Below, one piece after another: positions 52,651 to 61,791 of a stretch of 64,000 nucleotides of DNA. Origin of the DNA: Pseudobdellovibrionaceae bacterium (GTDB lineage: Bacteria > Bdellovibrionota > Bdellovibrionia > Bdellovibrionales > Bdellovibrionaceae); NCBI GenBank assembly GCA_013359135.1, contig JABWCN010000005.1, positions 25,012 through 89,011 of the forward strand, given 5' to 3'. Positions within the stretch are counted from its first letter, which is position 1. Every line of letters starts with the position of its first letter. Under the pieces are notes generated by a model. The model saw only the letters and a list, made by a program, of their open reading frames with translations. It did no database searches and was not told the origin of the DNA. The position numbers were made by a program, and so were the translations under genes.

Positions 52651-53382
52651 TTAAAGCCAAAATCGAAATGCTAAAGCTATGTAGCTAGAACTTAAATTTA
52701 ATGATTTATTTTGACCAAGATAGTCCTGATATAGATCTCCAGTCACTTTACTCCCTTGTAAAGAGTTCGTATCTTTGGAGAACTTAATTTCTTTAAAACT
52801 CAAACTTCTATAGCCTAATTCTAGTCCCAAAGTGGTAGTATCTACAAAAGCCCATTCCCATCCTATTCCACCACCATAGACGGAAGAAGAGGCTTTGAAG
52901 TTAGCTTCATAATCTGCATTTGGCGAAACCGTCAATCCCGTGTAGGTGTTAATCATTGTCAAGTTCGCACTTCCATAAAATCCGAAAAGATACAGTCTTG
53001 AATTTGATTTTTTACTTAGATGTAACTCAATACCAACCTTAGGAGCCACTGAGGTGATATCACTTGCAACTAAATAATTAACAGCACCTGCATTTGATCC
53101 TTCAACACCCGATAACTTAGATGGTTTTAAAAACTCAAAAGAAAACCGCCAACCTACGTAGGGTGTCGAATAAATAAAACCAAACTCCCCACCATACCCA
53201 TTTTTATACTCACTGGAATAGTTTTCAGAACCATTAATCAAATCACTAAAAGGTGATGTCTTAACTGCGCTTGTTGACATTTCACCAGAAAAAAAACTAG
53301 CAAAGCTTTCGTCGCTTAAAGACAAAACCCTTGCATGGAGTTGTAAAGTTAAAAAACAAATAACAAAAAAATATCTCATCAT
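52651..53382 (-). CDS. Outer-membrane barrel-like protein
   Basis: A signal peptide (about 1-17) is followed by amphipathic strands (YSSEYKNGYGGEFGFIYS, WRFSFEFLKPS, VGIELHLSKKS, GLELGYRSLSF) and a final strand YIALAFRFWL, consistent with an 8-10 stranded outer-membrane barrel. The ATG overlaps the stop of the AMIN-like gene by four bases, so the two are co-translated. Convergent with the acyl-CoA synthetase gene, with 6 bases between. Function unknown. Confidence 0.8.
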   Translation of the reverse strand: MMRYFFVICFLTLQLHARVLSLSDESFASFFSGEMSTSAVKTSPFSDLINGSENYSSEYKNGYGGEFGFIYSTPYVGWRFSFEFLKPSKLSGVEGSNAGAVNYLVASDITSVAPKVGIELHLSKKSNSRLYLFGFYGSANLTMINTYTGLTVSPNADYEANFKASSSVYGGGIGWEWAFVDTTTLGLELGYRSLSFKEIKFSKDTNSLQGSKVTGDLYQDYLGQNKSLNLSSSYIALAFRFWL

Positions 53383-53891
53383 AAAAATAAGTCTAATATA
53401 AGTTTACTAGTTTCTTTTTGACCTTTCACTTGTAGCACCTTTAACTGAGAAGGTTTTTTCAAATCTAGAATCATAGTTAAATTTTTATCAGTTGGATCAG
53501 AAATCATCCGACCACCTGATATATAGACAGAACTTTTCAAAATTTTGGTTAATTCATTCTCATTTATTAAAGAAATTGGCATCTGATTAAAATCAATGAT
53601 GATTCTTGCCGGATTTTGAGCCAATTGTACATGATAATAGCCAGGAAGACCTTTGTTCGATTTACCCTTAATGTCACCTATATCAACAATCCATCTCTCT
53701 AGCTTCAAGTTTTCGAAATACATTCGATTCATTTTAAGTAAAGAAAATCCACTCCCTGCAATTCCTCCATGAACAGCCCCTTCAAACTTAATTATATTTT
53801 TTGCTTGTTGCTCTTTGGGAGCTATAGCTGCTAATGAAATCTTAGAAAAATAGAATCCCATTAAAAAAAAACAAATAGCTATTCTAGACAT
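53379..53891 (-). CDS. Exported AMIN-like domain protein
   Basis: A signal peptide ending SLA is followed by about 150 residues of beta sandwich with the AMIN pattern: RWIVDIGDIKG, ARIIIDFNQMPIS, VYISGGRM, LTMILDLKKPS and a final SKLILDLFL. AMIN domains bind peptidoglycan or periplasmic ligands in amidases and secretin partners, here without an attached catalytic domain. Coupled to the outer-membrane barrel gene downstream, suggesting both work at the outer membrane-cell wall interface. Confidence 0.75.
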   Translation of the reverse strand: MSRIAICFFLMGFYFSKISLAAIAPKEQQAKNIIKFEGAVHGGIAGSGFSLLKMNRMYFENLKLERWIVDIGDIKGKSNKGLPGYYHVQLAQNPARIIIDFNQMPISLINENELTKILKSSVYISGGRMISDPTDKNLTMILDLKKPSQLKVLQVKGQKETSKLILDLFL

Positions 53892-53988
53892 ACTTAAACT
53901 CCATTTAAAATATGTGATAGCTATTAAGCTATACTTAAAAAACTAGCTTGTCAAAATTTAACCCAGTCAAACTTAAAGTCCTGTTAAT

Positions 53989-55413
53989 CTAAGCTACTCT
54001 TCCATAAAGAGTAGCATCTAAATTTTTTACTAACGACTCAAGATCCGAAGAATTTTGTCTCAGTTTGTTAGAGTTTTCCGCAACTTTCATCGAAGAGTTT
54101 GCCTGCCCCTGGGTTGCTTGATCCAATTGATTCATTGACTGATTTATTTGCTGAATCGCTGATGATTGTTCTTTACTAGCTTGTGCAATTTGCTTACTTA
54201 AATCTCCTAATTTCGTTATGGAATTGTTGATTTCTGAAATGGTTTTTGAATTTGAACTGACACTTTCTGAACCTTTGTCAATCTTATCCACGCTATCGTG
54301 AATTAAACTAGTAATATCTTTAGCCGCAACAGCACTGCGTTGAGCTAAAGCCCTAACCGCCTCAGCAACTACGGCAAAACCTTTTCCTTGCTCTCCCGCT
54401 CTAGCCGCTTCAACCGCAGCGTTTAAAGCCAGTAAATTTGTTTGAAAGGCAATATCATCAATCACTAAAATAATTTCTTCAATTTTTTTTGAAACTAAAT
54501 TAATTTCACTCATCGCTTTCACAAGAAATTCCATCTCATGGGTTCCTTTGTTAGCTAATTTTAAGCTCTCTTCGGAAAGAGCAAAAGCCATTTCAGAATG
54601 TTCTGTGTTAAGTCGAACCATTGATGAAATCTCTTCCAAAGAAGCGACAGTTTCTTGAAGTGATGAGGCATTTTCTGTCAATCCCGCAGAGAAACTACTT
54701 GAGGAATCTGATAACTCCTTCGAAGAACTTTTTAATTCTTCAGAGGCTTGTGACATTTTAGACGTCAGTTGCGTCATTTCTCGAGTCAAAGTTTTAATAA
54801 GTAAAATCGAGAGAGAAACACCAATCAGTAAGCTAATAAGTATCGACAAAATAATGAAGCTTTGAATATTTTTTCCCTGATCACTAATTTTATTAGCATC
54901 AGCCTCGATCAAACCACCCAACTTTTCAAGTTTAACTTCCAAAGACTTAAAAACTAGCATAAACTCTTTGAGTTGAGCTTTAGCAACATCTATCTTCCCA
55001 TCAACAATAAGGATGGTTACATCTGTTGCTAACCTAACGTATTTTTCAATTTCAGGCTGGGCTTCTTTTATCTGTGCCTTAGTTTCAGCATTAATATTTA
55101 TTTTTTCAATTTTTTCAATATAACCGATTAACTCTTTACCTTTTTCATTAATTTCACTTTTTAACTCAGAAAGCTCTGCAGTATTTTTTTGTTCCGCAGC
55201 AAAAAAAGCATGGAAAACGACAGCTCTTAAACCATCATGCATCATATCTACTAATGACATATATCTAACTGCTGGAAGTTGTGTTTCTGAAACATTTTCT
55301 AGCTGGCTCAATATTTGTCCTGACTTATAATAAGAAACACTTCCAAGAAAAACAGCAGACAAAATTAGAACAAAACTTAGCACCCAAATTCTTTTGACTA
55401 AAGACATATTCAC
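53989..55413 (-). CDS. Methyl-accepting chemotaxis protein
   Basis: Inner-membrane chemoreceptor. Helices at about 9-28 and 187-207 flank a four-helix-bundle sensor of about 155 residues. Only about 30 residues separate the second span from the signalling helices, so a full HAMP domain is missing or truncated. The conserved hairpin tip is intact: [32 protein letters not shown], followed by [13 protein letters not shown] sequence. The Gln/Glu methylation helices end at residue 474 with no CheR-binding pentapeptide. A sigma-28-like -10 element lies upstream. Confidence 0.93.
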   Translation of the reverse strand: MNMSLVKRIWVLSFVLILSAVFLGSVSYYKSGQILSQLENVSETQLPAVRYMSLVDMMHDGLRAVVFHAFFAAEQKNTAELSELKSEINEKGKELIGYIEKIEKININAETKAQIKEAQPEIEKYVRLATDVTILIVDGKIDVAKAQLKEFMLVFKSLEVKLEKLGGLIEADANKISDQGKNIQSFIILSILISLLIGVSLSILLIKTLTREMTQLTSKMSQASEELKSSSKELSDSSSSFSAGLTENASSLQETVASLEEISSMVRLNTEHSEMAFALSEESLKLANKGTHEMEFLVKAMSEINLVSKKIEEIILVIDDIAFQTNLLALNAAVEAARAGEQGKGFAVVAEAVRALAQRSAVAAKDITSLIHDSVDKIDKGSESVSSNSKTISEINNSITKLGDLSKQIAQASKEQSSAIQQINQSMNQLDQATQGQANSSMKVAENSNKLRQNSSDLESLVKNLDATLYGRVA

Positions 55414-55464
55414 TCTCTTTGTTTATGGAGAATAAAAAATTGTATTAATTCATCCTCGATAAAA

Positions 55465-55487
55465 TTATCGGCATTTACTTCTATTTA
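55465..55487 (-). promoter_or_regulatory. Possible FliA (sigma-28) promoter of the MCP gene
   Basis: On the minus strand GCCGATAA, identical to the sigma-28 -10 consensus, lies at 55472-55465, 52 bases before the MCP start. TAAA occurs upstream at 55487-55484, but with 11 rather than the usual 15 bases between, so the -35 match is imperfect. The element is also half of a CGATAA/TTATCG dyad. Confidence 0.4.
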
Positions 55488-55643
55488 TACATAGGACTTA
55501 AATACAGGAGTGGTGTTTACAAATTTTGTCACAACCCGCTAAGACATGAAGCTTTTTCATAGTTCTTACACGCTTTAATCGTTTTAAAATGGCACGATAC
55601 TTGGAGGCTTTAAAAGCAAACCCAAAACTGAGGCTTTGTTTTT

Positions 55644-56219
55644 ATGAACAATTTGAAGTTAATTTCACAACTACATTGGTTAAGTTCAGTACTTTTAGTG
55701 CTGATAGTGAATTTATTGATCTCCTGTAATAACAACTCCTCTAATACTGCGGCACCACCAGTACCATCTAATCAATGTTTGACGGGAACTGTCTATAACA
55801 ACGGGGGTTGTAGTAATCAAGTCTACGCCAACTACAATCAGTATGGTTTTATGCCCTACCCATATGGTAATACATTGTACAATAATGGGTACTATGGAAA
55901 CTCCTATGTTCCTTACTGTAATTGTCCTAGTGGATACAGACCAGTTTATAATGGTTCGATTGGAATGGGATGCGTAGCTAGTCCTTACTTTTCTCCAATA
56001 GCGATTGGCGCTAATTATTGGTCTGTAACTCCAAACAACTATCAAATTGTTAACTGGAATCAAGTTTCTAGCAACGGTAACACCGTGGGTGGCTATACCA
56101 ATTGCTATCAAAACTTGGCGCAATCTTGTTTTATAGACCAGATCAATAGTTGCGGATCAGGTTATATCTGCAGGGCGACTGCCGTTGGGTCTAGACTTGG
56201 GATTTGTTCTAATTTTTAA
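55644..56219 (+). CDS. Cys/Tyr/Asn-rich lipoprotein
   Basis: The signal peptide ends in a lipobox (NLLISC, Cys about 28), followed by NNNSSN and a Pro linker. The mature part has 11-12 cysteines and abundant Tyr/Asn/Gly (YNNGYYGNSYVPYCNC), with CPSGYRPVYNG near the middle, like small disulfide-rich EGF-type modules. Similar in composition to the lipoprotein at 22.6 kb. It precedes another lipoprotein gene by 20 bases. Function unknown. Confidence 0.8.
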   Translation: MNNLKLISQLHWLSSVLLVLIVNLLISCNNNSSNTAAPPVPSNQCLTGTVYNNGGCSNQVYANYNQYGFMPYPYGNTLYNNGYYGNSYVPYCNCPSGYRPVYNGSIGMGCVASPYFSPIAIGANYWSVTPNNYQIVNWNQVSSNGNTVGGYTNCYQNLAQSCFIDQINSCGSGYICRATAVGSRLGICSNF

Positions 56220-56239
56220 TTAAAGTTTAAGAGGTAAGT

Positions 56240-57010
56240 ATGAAAAAATCATCGTTTATACATCTAATAATTGCTGCAAGCTTTACTACGCTCATAGCAT
56301 GTCAAAAAATCAAAAAAGCAGAACAAGCTAGTTTCAGTGATTGGCAAAAAGTAGAAGAAGACGAATTGAAAACTTTAGAAAAGGAAGCAGGAGGAAAGCT
56401 AAAAAGCATACTCAACTGCCGAGTTAGACCTGTGGAAAATTATCATATTTACTACAGTTTAGACTTTTTAGAAAAAGCCACAGCCAAAGACACCAAACAA
56501 GATAATACCCCTATAAAGCTTTATGAGGAAGCAATCTTTGGCAACTATTTTTATGGGAACAGCAACAAGACTAATAATAAAACAAAAATAAAGACTAAAA
56601 AAGTTAAGGTTTTAGTTAAAAAAGAAGAACTAATTAATACTTATGAGGTTTACGAGAAAGTAGATTCCTCGCAAATTACAAGAGCTGAAGAAGAAGACAT
56701 AAAGAAAATTGAAGAGAAAAAGAAACAAGAAGAGGAAGCAAAGAAAAAGCAATCCTCTGAGCAAGATCAAAAACAAGCAGCTAGCACGACTCAAGAAACA
56801 AAAAATGCTGCAACTGAAACTGAGTCGACCAAAGTCGAACCCGCAAAAATTTCTGAAGTTGATGCGTTTAAAAAAGGGTATCACTTAATATTTTCTGTCA
56901 AAAAACATGCTGTTACTGACGAAGTTAAGAGTATTACAAACTACTCAAATAGCACAGCTTTTACAACCGATGCTGATGGCTTAAAAGGGGCTACTTTAGA
57001 GTGTCAATAG
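56240..57010 (+). CDS. Predicted lipoprotein with Lys/Glu coiled region
   Basis: The lipobox TLIAC places the lipid Cys at about residue 21. A small N-terminal domain (about 25-130) is followed by a 50-residue Lys/Glu/Gln coil (EEDIKKIEEKKKQEEEAKK) and a short C-terminal domain ending GATLECQ, whose Cys could pair with the one at NCRVRP. It recalls the charged lipoprotein at 20.9 kb. GAGG precedes the ATG, and the gene lies 20 bases after the Cys-rich lipoprotein. No family recognised. Confidence 0.78.
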   Translation: MKKSSFIHLIIAASFTTLIACQKIKKAEQASFSDWQKVEEDELKTLEKEAGGKLKSILNCRVRPVENYHIYYSLDFLEKATAKDTKQDNTPIKLYEEAIFGNYFYGNSNKTNNKTKIKTKKVKVLVKKEELINTYEVYEKVDSSQITRAEEEDIKKIEEKKKQEEEAKKKQSSEQDQKQAASTTQETKNAATETESTKVEPAKISEVDAFKKGYHLIFSVKKHAVTDEVKSITNYSNSTAFTTDADGLKGATLECQ

Positions 57011-57025
57011 CTAAAATTTCTTTGA

Positions 57026-57067
57026 TATGACTTGTTTAAGAATCTATCATTTCTTGAACAAGTCATA
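57026..57067 (+). repeat. 17-bp hairpin between lipoprotein gene and prlC
   Basis: Arms 57026-57042 and 57051-57067 pair over 17 bp with one G-U-type mismatch and an 8-base loop. It lies 15 bases after the lipoprotein stop. No T-run follows, so it is a stabilising hairpin or an unusual terminator rather than a classical one. Confidence 0.55.
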
Positions 57068-57128
57068 AGGTTATCTTAGAATCCAAGGAGTAGGTTTTTA
57101 AATAATCTACCTATTTCAAAGGAATTCT

Positions 57129-59174
57129 ATGTCTATAAACCCACTAATTGAAAACTTAATCGAAAATAATTCACTTTTTGATCAGGCCGTACCATTTGAC
57201 AAAATTAGAAATGAACACTTCCTTCCTGCAGTTAAACTGGCTATTGAAACAGCAAAAAGTGAAATTCAGTCACTACTAACTAGCACAACTGAACCTAATT
57301 TTGAAAATTCAATTTTAAAGCTTGAAACCTGCAGTGAACAGTTAGATCAAATTCTTGTTTGCTTTAGTAATCTTGAAATTGCTAATGGTAATGATGAAAT
57401 GCATCTTTTAGCAAAAGAAATTTACCCTCTCTCTGCTTCTTTTTCTTCTGATATCACTCTAAATCCAGATCTTTTCAAAAGAGTTAAGTATGTTTACGAC
57501 AATCAAAGTAAACTGAGTTTAAACTCTGAACAAACACGTCTTTTAGAAAAAACTTACAAAAGCTTTGTTAGAAATGGAGCTTTGCTTACATCAGATTTAA
57601 AAGAAAAACTAAGGAAAATTGACCAAGAACTGTCTGTTCTTGGTCCCCAATTTTCGGAGAATGTTCTTAAAGCCACGAATAATTTTGAAATGCTTTTGGA
57701 TAAAAAAGATCTAGTGGGTTTACCAGAAAGCGCCATCGAAGCAGCCCACGAACTAGCTCAATCCAAAAAACATTCAGAAAAGTTTTTATTTAACTTACAA
57801 ATTCCAAGTTATCTGCCTTTTATTACTTATTCACAACGTCGTGATTTAAGAGAGAAATTTTATCTAGCTTACAACTCAAAAGCATTTAAAGATAATTTTG
57901 ATAACCAAGAGAATATAAAAAAAATACTCAACCTTAAAAATGAACGAGCTAAAATTTTAGGCTACCAAAGTCATGCCGATTTTACCCTCGCTGAACGTAT
58001 GGCTAAATCTCCTGTCGTTGTTATGGAGTTTTTAAAAAAACTTCTGGATAAATCTAAATCAGCAGCACTCAAAGATTATAACGAGGTGGCTGATTTTGCA
58101 CTGAGAACAGATAATATCATAGACTTTAAACCTTGGGATTTTCCATACTACTCTGAAAAGCTCAAAGAAGAAAAATATTCTTTTAATGAAGAAGATCTAC
58201 GTCCTTATTTTCAATTAGAAAATGTTGTTGAGGGCATTTTCAAACATGCTCAAAAACTCTACGGATTAAAATTCAAAGAACGACCTGATTTACCTACTTA
58301 CCATTCAGATGTAAAGGTTTATGAAATTTCGCAAGAAAAAGATGGTAAATATATGGGACTTTTTTATACTGACTTTTTTCCCAGAGAAACCAAAAAAGGC
58401 GGAGCTTGGATGACAACATTCAGAGATCAAGGAATGGCTCGCAATAAAATTCTACGCCCCCATGTCAGTATTGTTTGTAATTTCACCAAACCAACCAGTT
58501 CAAAACCATCGTTATTAACTTATGATGAAGTAAGAACTTTATTTCATGAATTTGGTCATGCCCTTCATGCCATTCTTTCTGATTGTACTTATCGTTCTTT
58601 GTCTGGCACTAATGTATACTGGGACTTTGTGGAACTACCTAGCCAAATTATGGAAAACTGGGTTACTGAAAAAGAAGGTTTAGATCTTTTTGCACATCAT
58701 TATATCACTAAAGATTTAATCCCTAAAGAACTTGTTGAGAAATTGATGCGCTCCCATAAATATTTGGCAGGTTGGGCTAGTTTACGACAAATTCAGTTTG
58801 GACTTTTGGATATGTCATTTTACTTAACTGACCCCTCACAGATTCAAGATGTTGATGCCTTTGAAAATAAGAGCACAGCCGATTGCCGAATCATCCCCAA
58901 AATTGAAGGTACCAATACGGCTTGTAGTTTTAGTCACATTTTTGCAGGAGGTTACTCTGCCGGCTATTACTCATATAAATGGGCGGAAGTTTTAGATGCG
59001 GATGCTTTTGAGTACTTCAAAGAAAAAGGTATTTTTAATCAAGAAATAGCGACTCTTTTTAAAGATCATATTCTTTCACGTGGAGGAACAGAAGAACCTA
59101 TGGAGTTGTATAAAAAATTCCGTGGTCACGAGCCAGATCCAAATGCATTACTAAGAAGAGATGGACTTATTTAA
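57129..59174 (+). CDS. prlC: Oligopeptidase A (M3 metallopeptidase)
   Basis: Cytoplasmic zinc oligopeptidase that degrades short peptides including signal-peptide fragments. The zinc motif FHEFGHALH is near residue 473, with a downstream Glu in the ELPSQIMENW block. Other family blocks are ERMAKSP, FYTDFFPRETKKGGAWM and FAGGYSAGYYSYKWAEVL. Length 681 matches PrlC. No signal peptide. Its stop overlaps the nadK start (TAATG), placing it first in a prlC-nadK-recN run. Confidence 0.96.
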   Translation: MSINPLIENLIENNSLFDQAVPFDKIRNEHFLPAVKLAIETAKSEIQSLLTSTTEPNFENSILKLETCSEQLDQILVCFSNLEIANGNDEMHLLAKEIYPLSASFSSDITLNPDLFKRVKYVYDNQSKLSLNSEQTRLLEKTYKSFVRNGALLTSDLKEKLRKIDQELSVLGPQFSENVLKATNNFEMLLDKKDLVGLPESAIEAAHELAQSKKHSEKFLFNLQIPSYLPFITYSQRRDLREKFYLAYNSKAFKDNFDNQENIKKILNLKNERAKILGYQSHADFTLAERMAKSPVVVMEFLKKLLDKSKSAALKDYNEVADFALRTDNIIDFKPWDFPYYSEKLKEEKYSFNEEDLRPYFQLENVVEGIFKHAQKLYGLKFKERPDLPTYHSDVKVYEISQEKDGKYMGLFYTDFFPRETKKGGAWMTTFRDQGMARNKILRPHVSIVCNFTKPTSSKPSLLTYDEVRTLFHEFGHALHAILSDCTYRSLSGTNVYWDFVELPSQIMENWVTEKEGLDLFAHHYITKDLIPKELVEKLMRSHKYLAGWASLRQIQFGLLDMSFYLTDPSQIQDVDAFENKSTADCRIIPKIEGTNTACSFSHIFAGGYSAGYYSYKWAEVLDADAFEYFKEKGIFNQEIATLFKDHILSRGGTEEPMELYKKFRGHEPDPNALLRRDGLI

Positions 59175-60061
59175 TGAAGACAAAAGAAGATTTATTTAAG
59201 AAGCAAGTTCGTCATATTGGTATCATGTACAGAGAGCAAACAGACAAAGCACTACAAGCGGCTAAAGATGTGGTACTTTGGCTAAAAGATAGAAAGATCA
59301 AATGTTATACTTTACCAGAACAAAAAACCGTTCCAGGAACTACGGCTCTTAAATCTAAAGCATCTTGGAGTAAAATTGATTTTATTATCGTACTAGGGGG
59401 AGATGGGACCTACCTAAGAGCTGCTTCCTATGTCCAAGGCAGAAAAATTCCTATGATTGGTTTTAATATGGGATCATTAGGCTTCTTAACTAATTTTTCT
59501 GCAGATCAAATCCATCAAGTCATTGAAAAAACCCTTGAAGGTAAAATGGAGCTTCAATCCAGAACTTTGTTATCAGCTCACCTTTTCAGAAATCAAAAAA
59601 AACTATCTTCTTTTTTAGCACTTAATGACATCGTCATTGAGCGTGGTAGTTTCTCACAATTAATCAATACCACCATTTTTAGTGAAAATTTTTATGTGTC
59701 CCAAGTCAAAGCGGATGGGCTTATCATTGCTACCCCCACAGGATCAACCGCTTATAATTTAGCCGCCGGCGGTCCTCTGATCTACCCCGATTCTAAGTCG
59801 ATTGTATTAACGCCCATAGCACCCCATAGCTTAAACTCAAGACCTCTTATTCTACCTGAAGATCGTAAGCTCAGTTTTAAACTCGAAGGTTCGACGCACA
59901 AAGCCTATTTTATTGTGGATGGACAAAAGAAATTAGAAATTTCCAACAATGATGAAATCATGATAGAAAAAAGCCAATTTGAGCATTGGATTATTCGCTC
60001 TCCTTCTCACAATTTCTTTCACTTGCTCAGAGAAAAACTTAAATTCGGTGAACGAGCATAG
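59174..60061 (+). CDS. nadK: NAD kinase
   Basis: Phosphorylates NAD to NADP. The diagnostic VLGGDGTYLRAA (catalytic Asp) is near residue 75, NMGSLGFLTNF follows, and the nucleotide-binding TPTGSTAYNLAAGGPL lies near 193-208. The length of 295 residues is normal. The ATG overlaps the prlC stop by one base, and recN begins 9 bases after its stop, so all three are co-transcribed; nadK beside recN is a widespread bacterial arrangement. Confidence 0.96.
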   Translation: MKTKEDLFKKQVRHIGIMYREQTDKALQAAKDVVLWLKDRKIKCYTLPEQKTVPGTTALKSKASWSKIDFIIVLGGDGTYLRAASYVQGRKIPMIGFNMGSLGFLTNFSADQIHQVIEKTLEGKMELQSRTLLSAHLFRNQKKLSSFLALNDIVIERGSFSQLINTTIFSENFYVSQVKADGLIIATPTGSTAYNLAAGGPLIYPDSKSIVLTPIAPHSLNSRPLILPEDRKLSFKLEGSTHKAYFIVDGQKKLEISNNDEIMIEKSQFEHWIIRSPSHNFFHLLREKLKFGERA

Positions 60062-60070
60062 AGGTATTAT

Positions 60071-61759
60071 ATGTTGATAGAAATCAAAGTCAGTCATTTT
60101 GCTATTATTGAAAATTTACACTTACACTTTAAAGAAGGGTTCAATGTAATTTCTGGTGAAACTGGCTCTGGTAAATCAGTTCTACTAAAAAGTCTTTCAC
60201 TTTTGATGGGTAACAAGGGCTCTGCAGACATTATTAGGACTGGTCACTCGCAAGCGATTGTAGAAGGATCTTTTGATATTTCTACAAGAGACGACATCAA
60301 ACAGAAATTGGAAAATTATGGCATAGAATTAGACGAAGATACGCTTGTTGTTCGCCGTGTTCTTTCGGCAGACAAATCAAAAGTTTATCTTAACGGCCAA
60401 ATGTCATCACTTAATATTTTACGAGACATTGTTTCACCTTTAGTAGAAGTCACTGGACCGGCATCACCTTTAATTGAACTCACAGGGCAACATGAGAACA
60501 AAAACCTTCTTTCCCCTTCTTATCATCTGGATTTATTAGACCGCTATGCAGGGGTATGGGAGTTACGTACTCATTATCATGAAGCGTATGAAAAACTTAA
60601 AGATATTGAACGAGAATTAGAAAGTTTTAGTGAAAATGGCAGAAATCATGCTCAACGTTTAGATTACTTGGAATACCAACGAAATGAAATTTCTGCGTTA
60701 GAATTACAGCCTGGAGAAGATGAGGTCATTGAGTTACAGATAAAAAAACTCAAAGGCATGAGTCGCCTTCTCCAATTTGTAACTTCCGCTGAAAATGTTT
60801 TAGATCAAGACGATGACTCTGTGCTTTCGCGCATTAACTCACTACTAAAAAAATCAACAGACATATCACATCTAGATCCTGAGATGGGCCTTAAAGTGAG
60901 TCAGCTTGAAGGAGCTAAAGAAATTATCGAAGATGTTTTATTCTCTATGCGTAGTCATGTTGATAAAATGGATGCTGATGCTGAGAATTTAGAAAAACTA
61001 GAAACTAAACTCAATGACCTAAGAAAACTACAAAAGAAATATGGTCCTACATTAAACGACATCCTTGAATCACTTGTAAAAATAGAAAATGAAATTAATG
61101 TTCTACAAAATTCAGAAAAAAGATCTACAGAGCTAGAAAAAGAAAAAATAGAAATTAAAAAAGAAATGCAAAAATATGCTAATGAACTTCACAAACGTCG
61201 AAATCAAGGTGCCACCAAGCTTCAAGATTTAGTAAATCAAGAACTTATGGATTTGAATATGAAGGGTGTTATTTTTTCAGTAACTATAGAAAAGCGAGAG
61301 ACTTTTACTTCTTCGGGACAAGATTTTGTAGAGTTTATGAGTCAGACATCTATAAAAGATCAAGCTAAGCCTTTAGCTAAGTATTCCTCAGGCGGCGAAC
61401 TTTCAAGAATTCTTTTATCTTTAAAAAAAGTTATTGGCCGCTCTGATTATCCCAGAACCTATTTATTCGATGAGGTAGACACGGGAGTTTCAGGAGAAAC
61501 GGCTGAAAAAGTCGGAAAAAAATTAAATACTATAGCCCAAGGCCAACAAGTGATCTGCGTAACCCATTTACCTCAAGTTGCGGCCTTTGGCGATCATCAT
61601 TATTTAATACAAAAAAATATGCTCAAAGATAGCGTACAAATGAGCGTTGAAGAGCTAAGCGACAAGGAAAGAATAAAAGAAATTGCCCGCCTAATTAGTG
61701 GAGAAAAAATAACTAAGACTAGTCTAGCTCACGCTGAGGCTTTGCTTAGTAGTCTCTAA
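60071..61759 (+). CDS. recN: DNA repair protein RecN
   Basis: SMC-like ATPase acting in double-strand-break repair. Walker A GETGSGKSVLL lies near residues 28-38; the QHENKNLLSP segment is the family's conserved pre-coil region; two coiled arms (about 160-360) flank a short hinge; the C-terminal ABC half has SSGGELSRILLSLK and Walker B YLFDEVDTGVSG, then VTHLPQVAAFGDHH. The 562-residue length is usual. An LexA-type operator was not seen in its immediate upstream sequence, which is inside the operon. Confidence 0.96.
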   Translation: MLIEIKVSHFAIIENLHLHFKEGFNVISGETGSGKSVLLKSLSLLMGNKGSADIIRTGHSQAIVEGSFDISTRDDIKQKLENYGIELDEDTLVVRRVLSADKSKVYLNGQMSSLNILRDIVSPLVEVTGPASPLIELTGQHENKNLLSPSYHLDLLDRYAGVWELRTHYHEAYEKLKDIERELESFSENGRNHAQRLDYLEYQRNEISALELQPGEDEVIELQIKKLKGMSRLLQFVTSAENVLDQDDDSVLSRINSLLKKSTDISHLDPEMGLKVSQLEGAKEIIEDVLFSMRSHVDKMDADAENLEKLETKLNDLRKLQKKYGPTLNDILESLVKIENEINVLQNSEKRSTELEKEKIEIKKEMQKYANELHKRRNQGATKLQDLVNQELMDLNMKGVIFSVTIEKRETFTSSGQDFVEFMSQTSIKDQAKPLAKYSSGGELSRILLSLKKVIGRSDYPRTYLFDEVDTGVSGETAEKVGKKLNTIAQGQQVICVTHLPQVAAFGDHHYLIQKNMLKDSVQMSVEELSDKERIKEIARLISGEKITKTSLAHAEALLSSL

Positions 61760-61791
61760 AAATAAGTAACCGCTTTTAGAAAGAATAACTA

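Noticed and set aside
55713..56123. 136-codon minus-strand frame
   Set aside because: Antisense shadow of the Cys/Tyr-rich lipoprotein; its Ile/Val/Arg bias mirrors the Asn/Tyr codons of the real gene.
57068..57128. Possible riboswitch leader before prlC
   Set aside because: Only a 5-bp weak stem (TAGGT/ACCTA) remains after the long hairpin; no known aptamer pattern.
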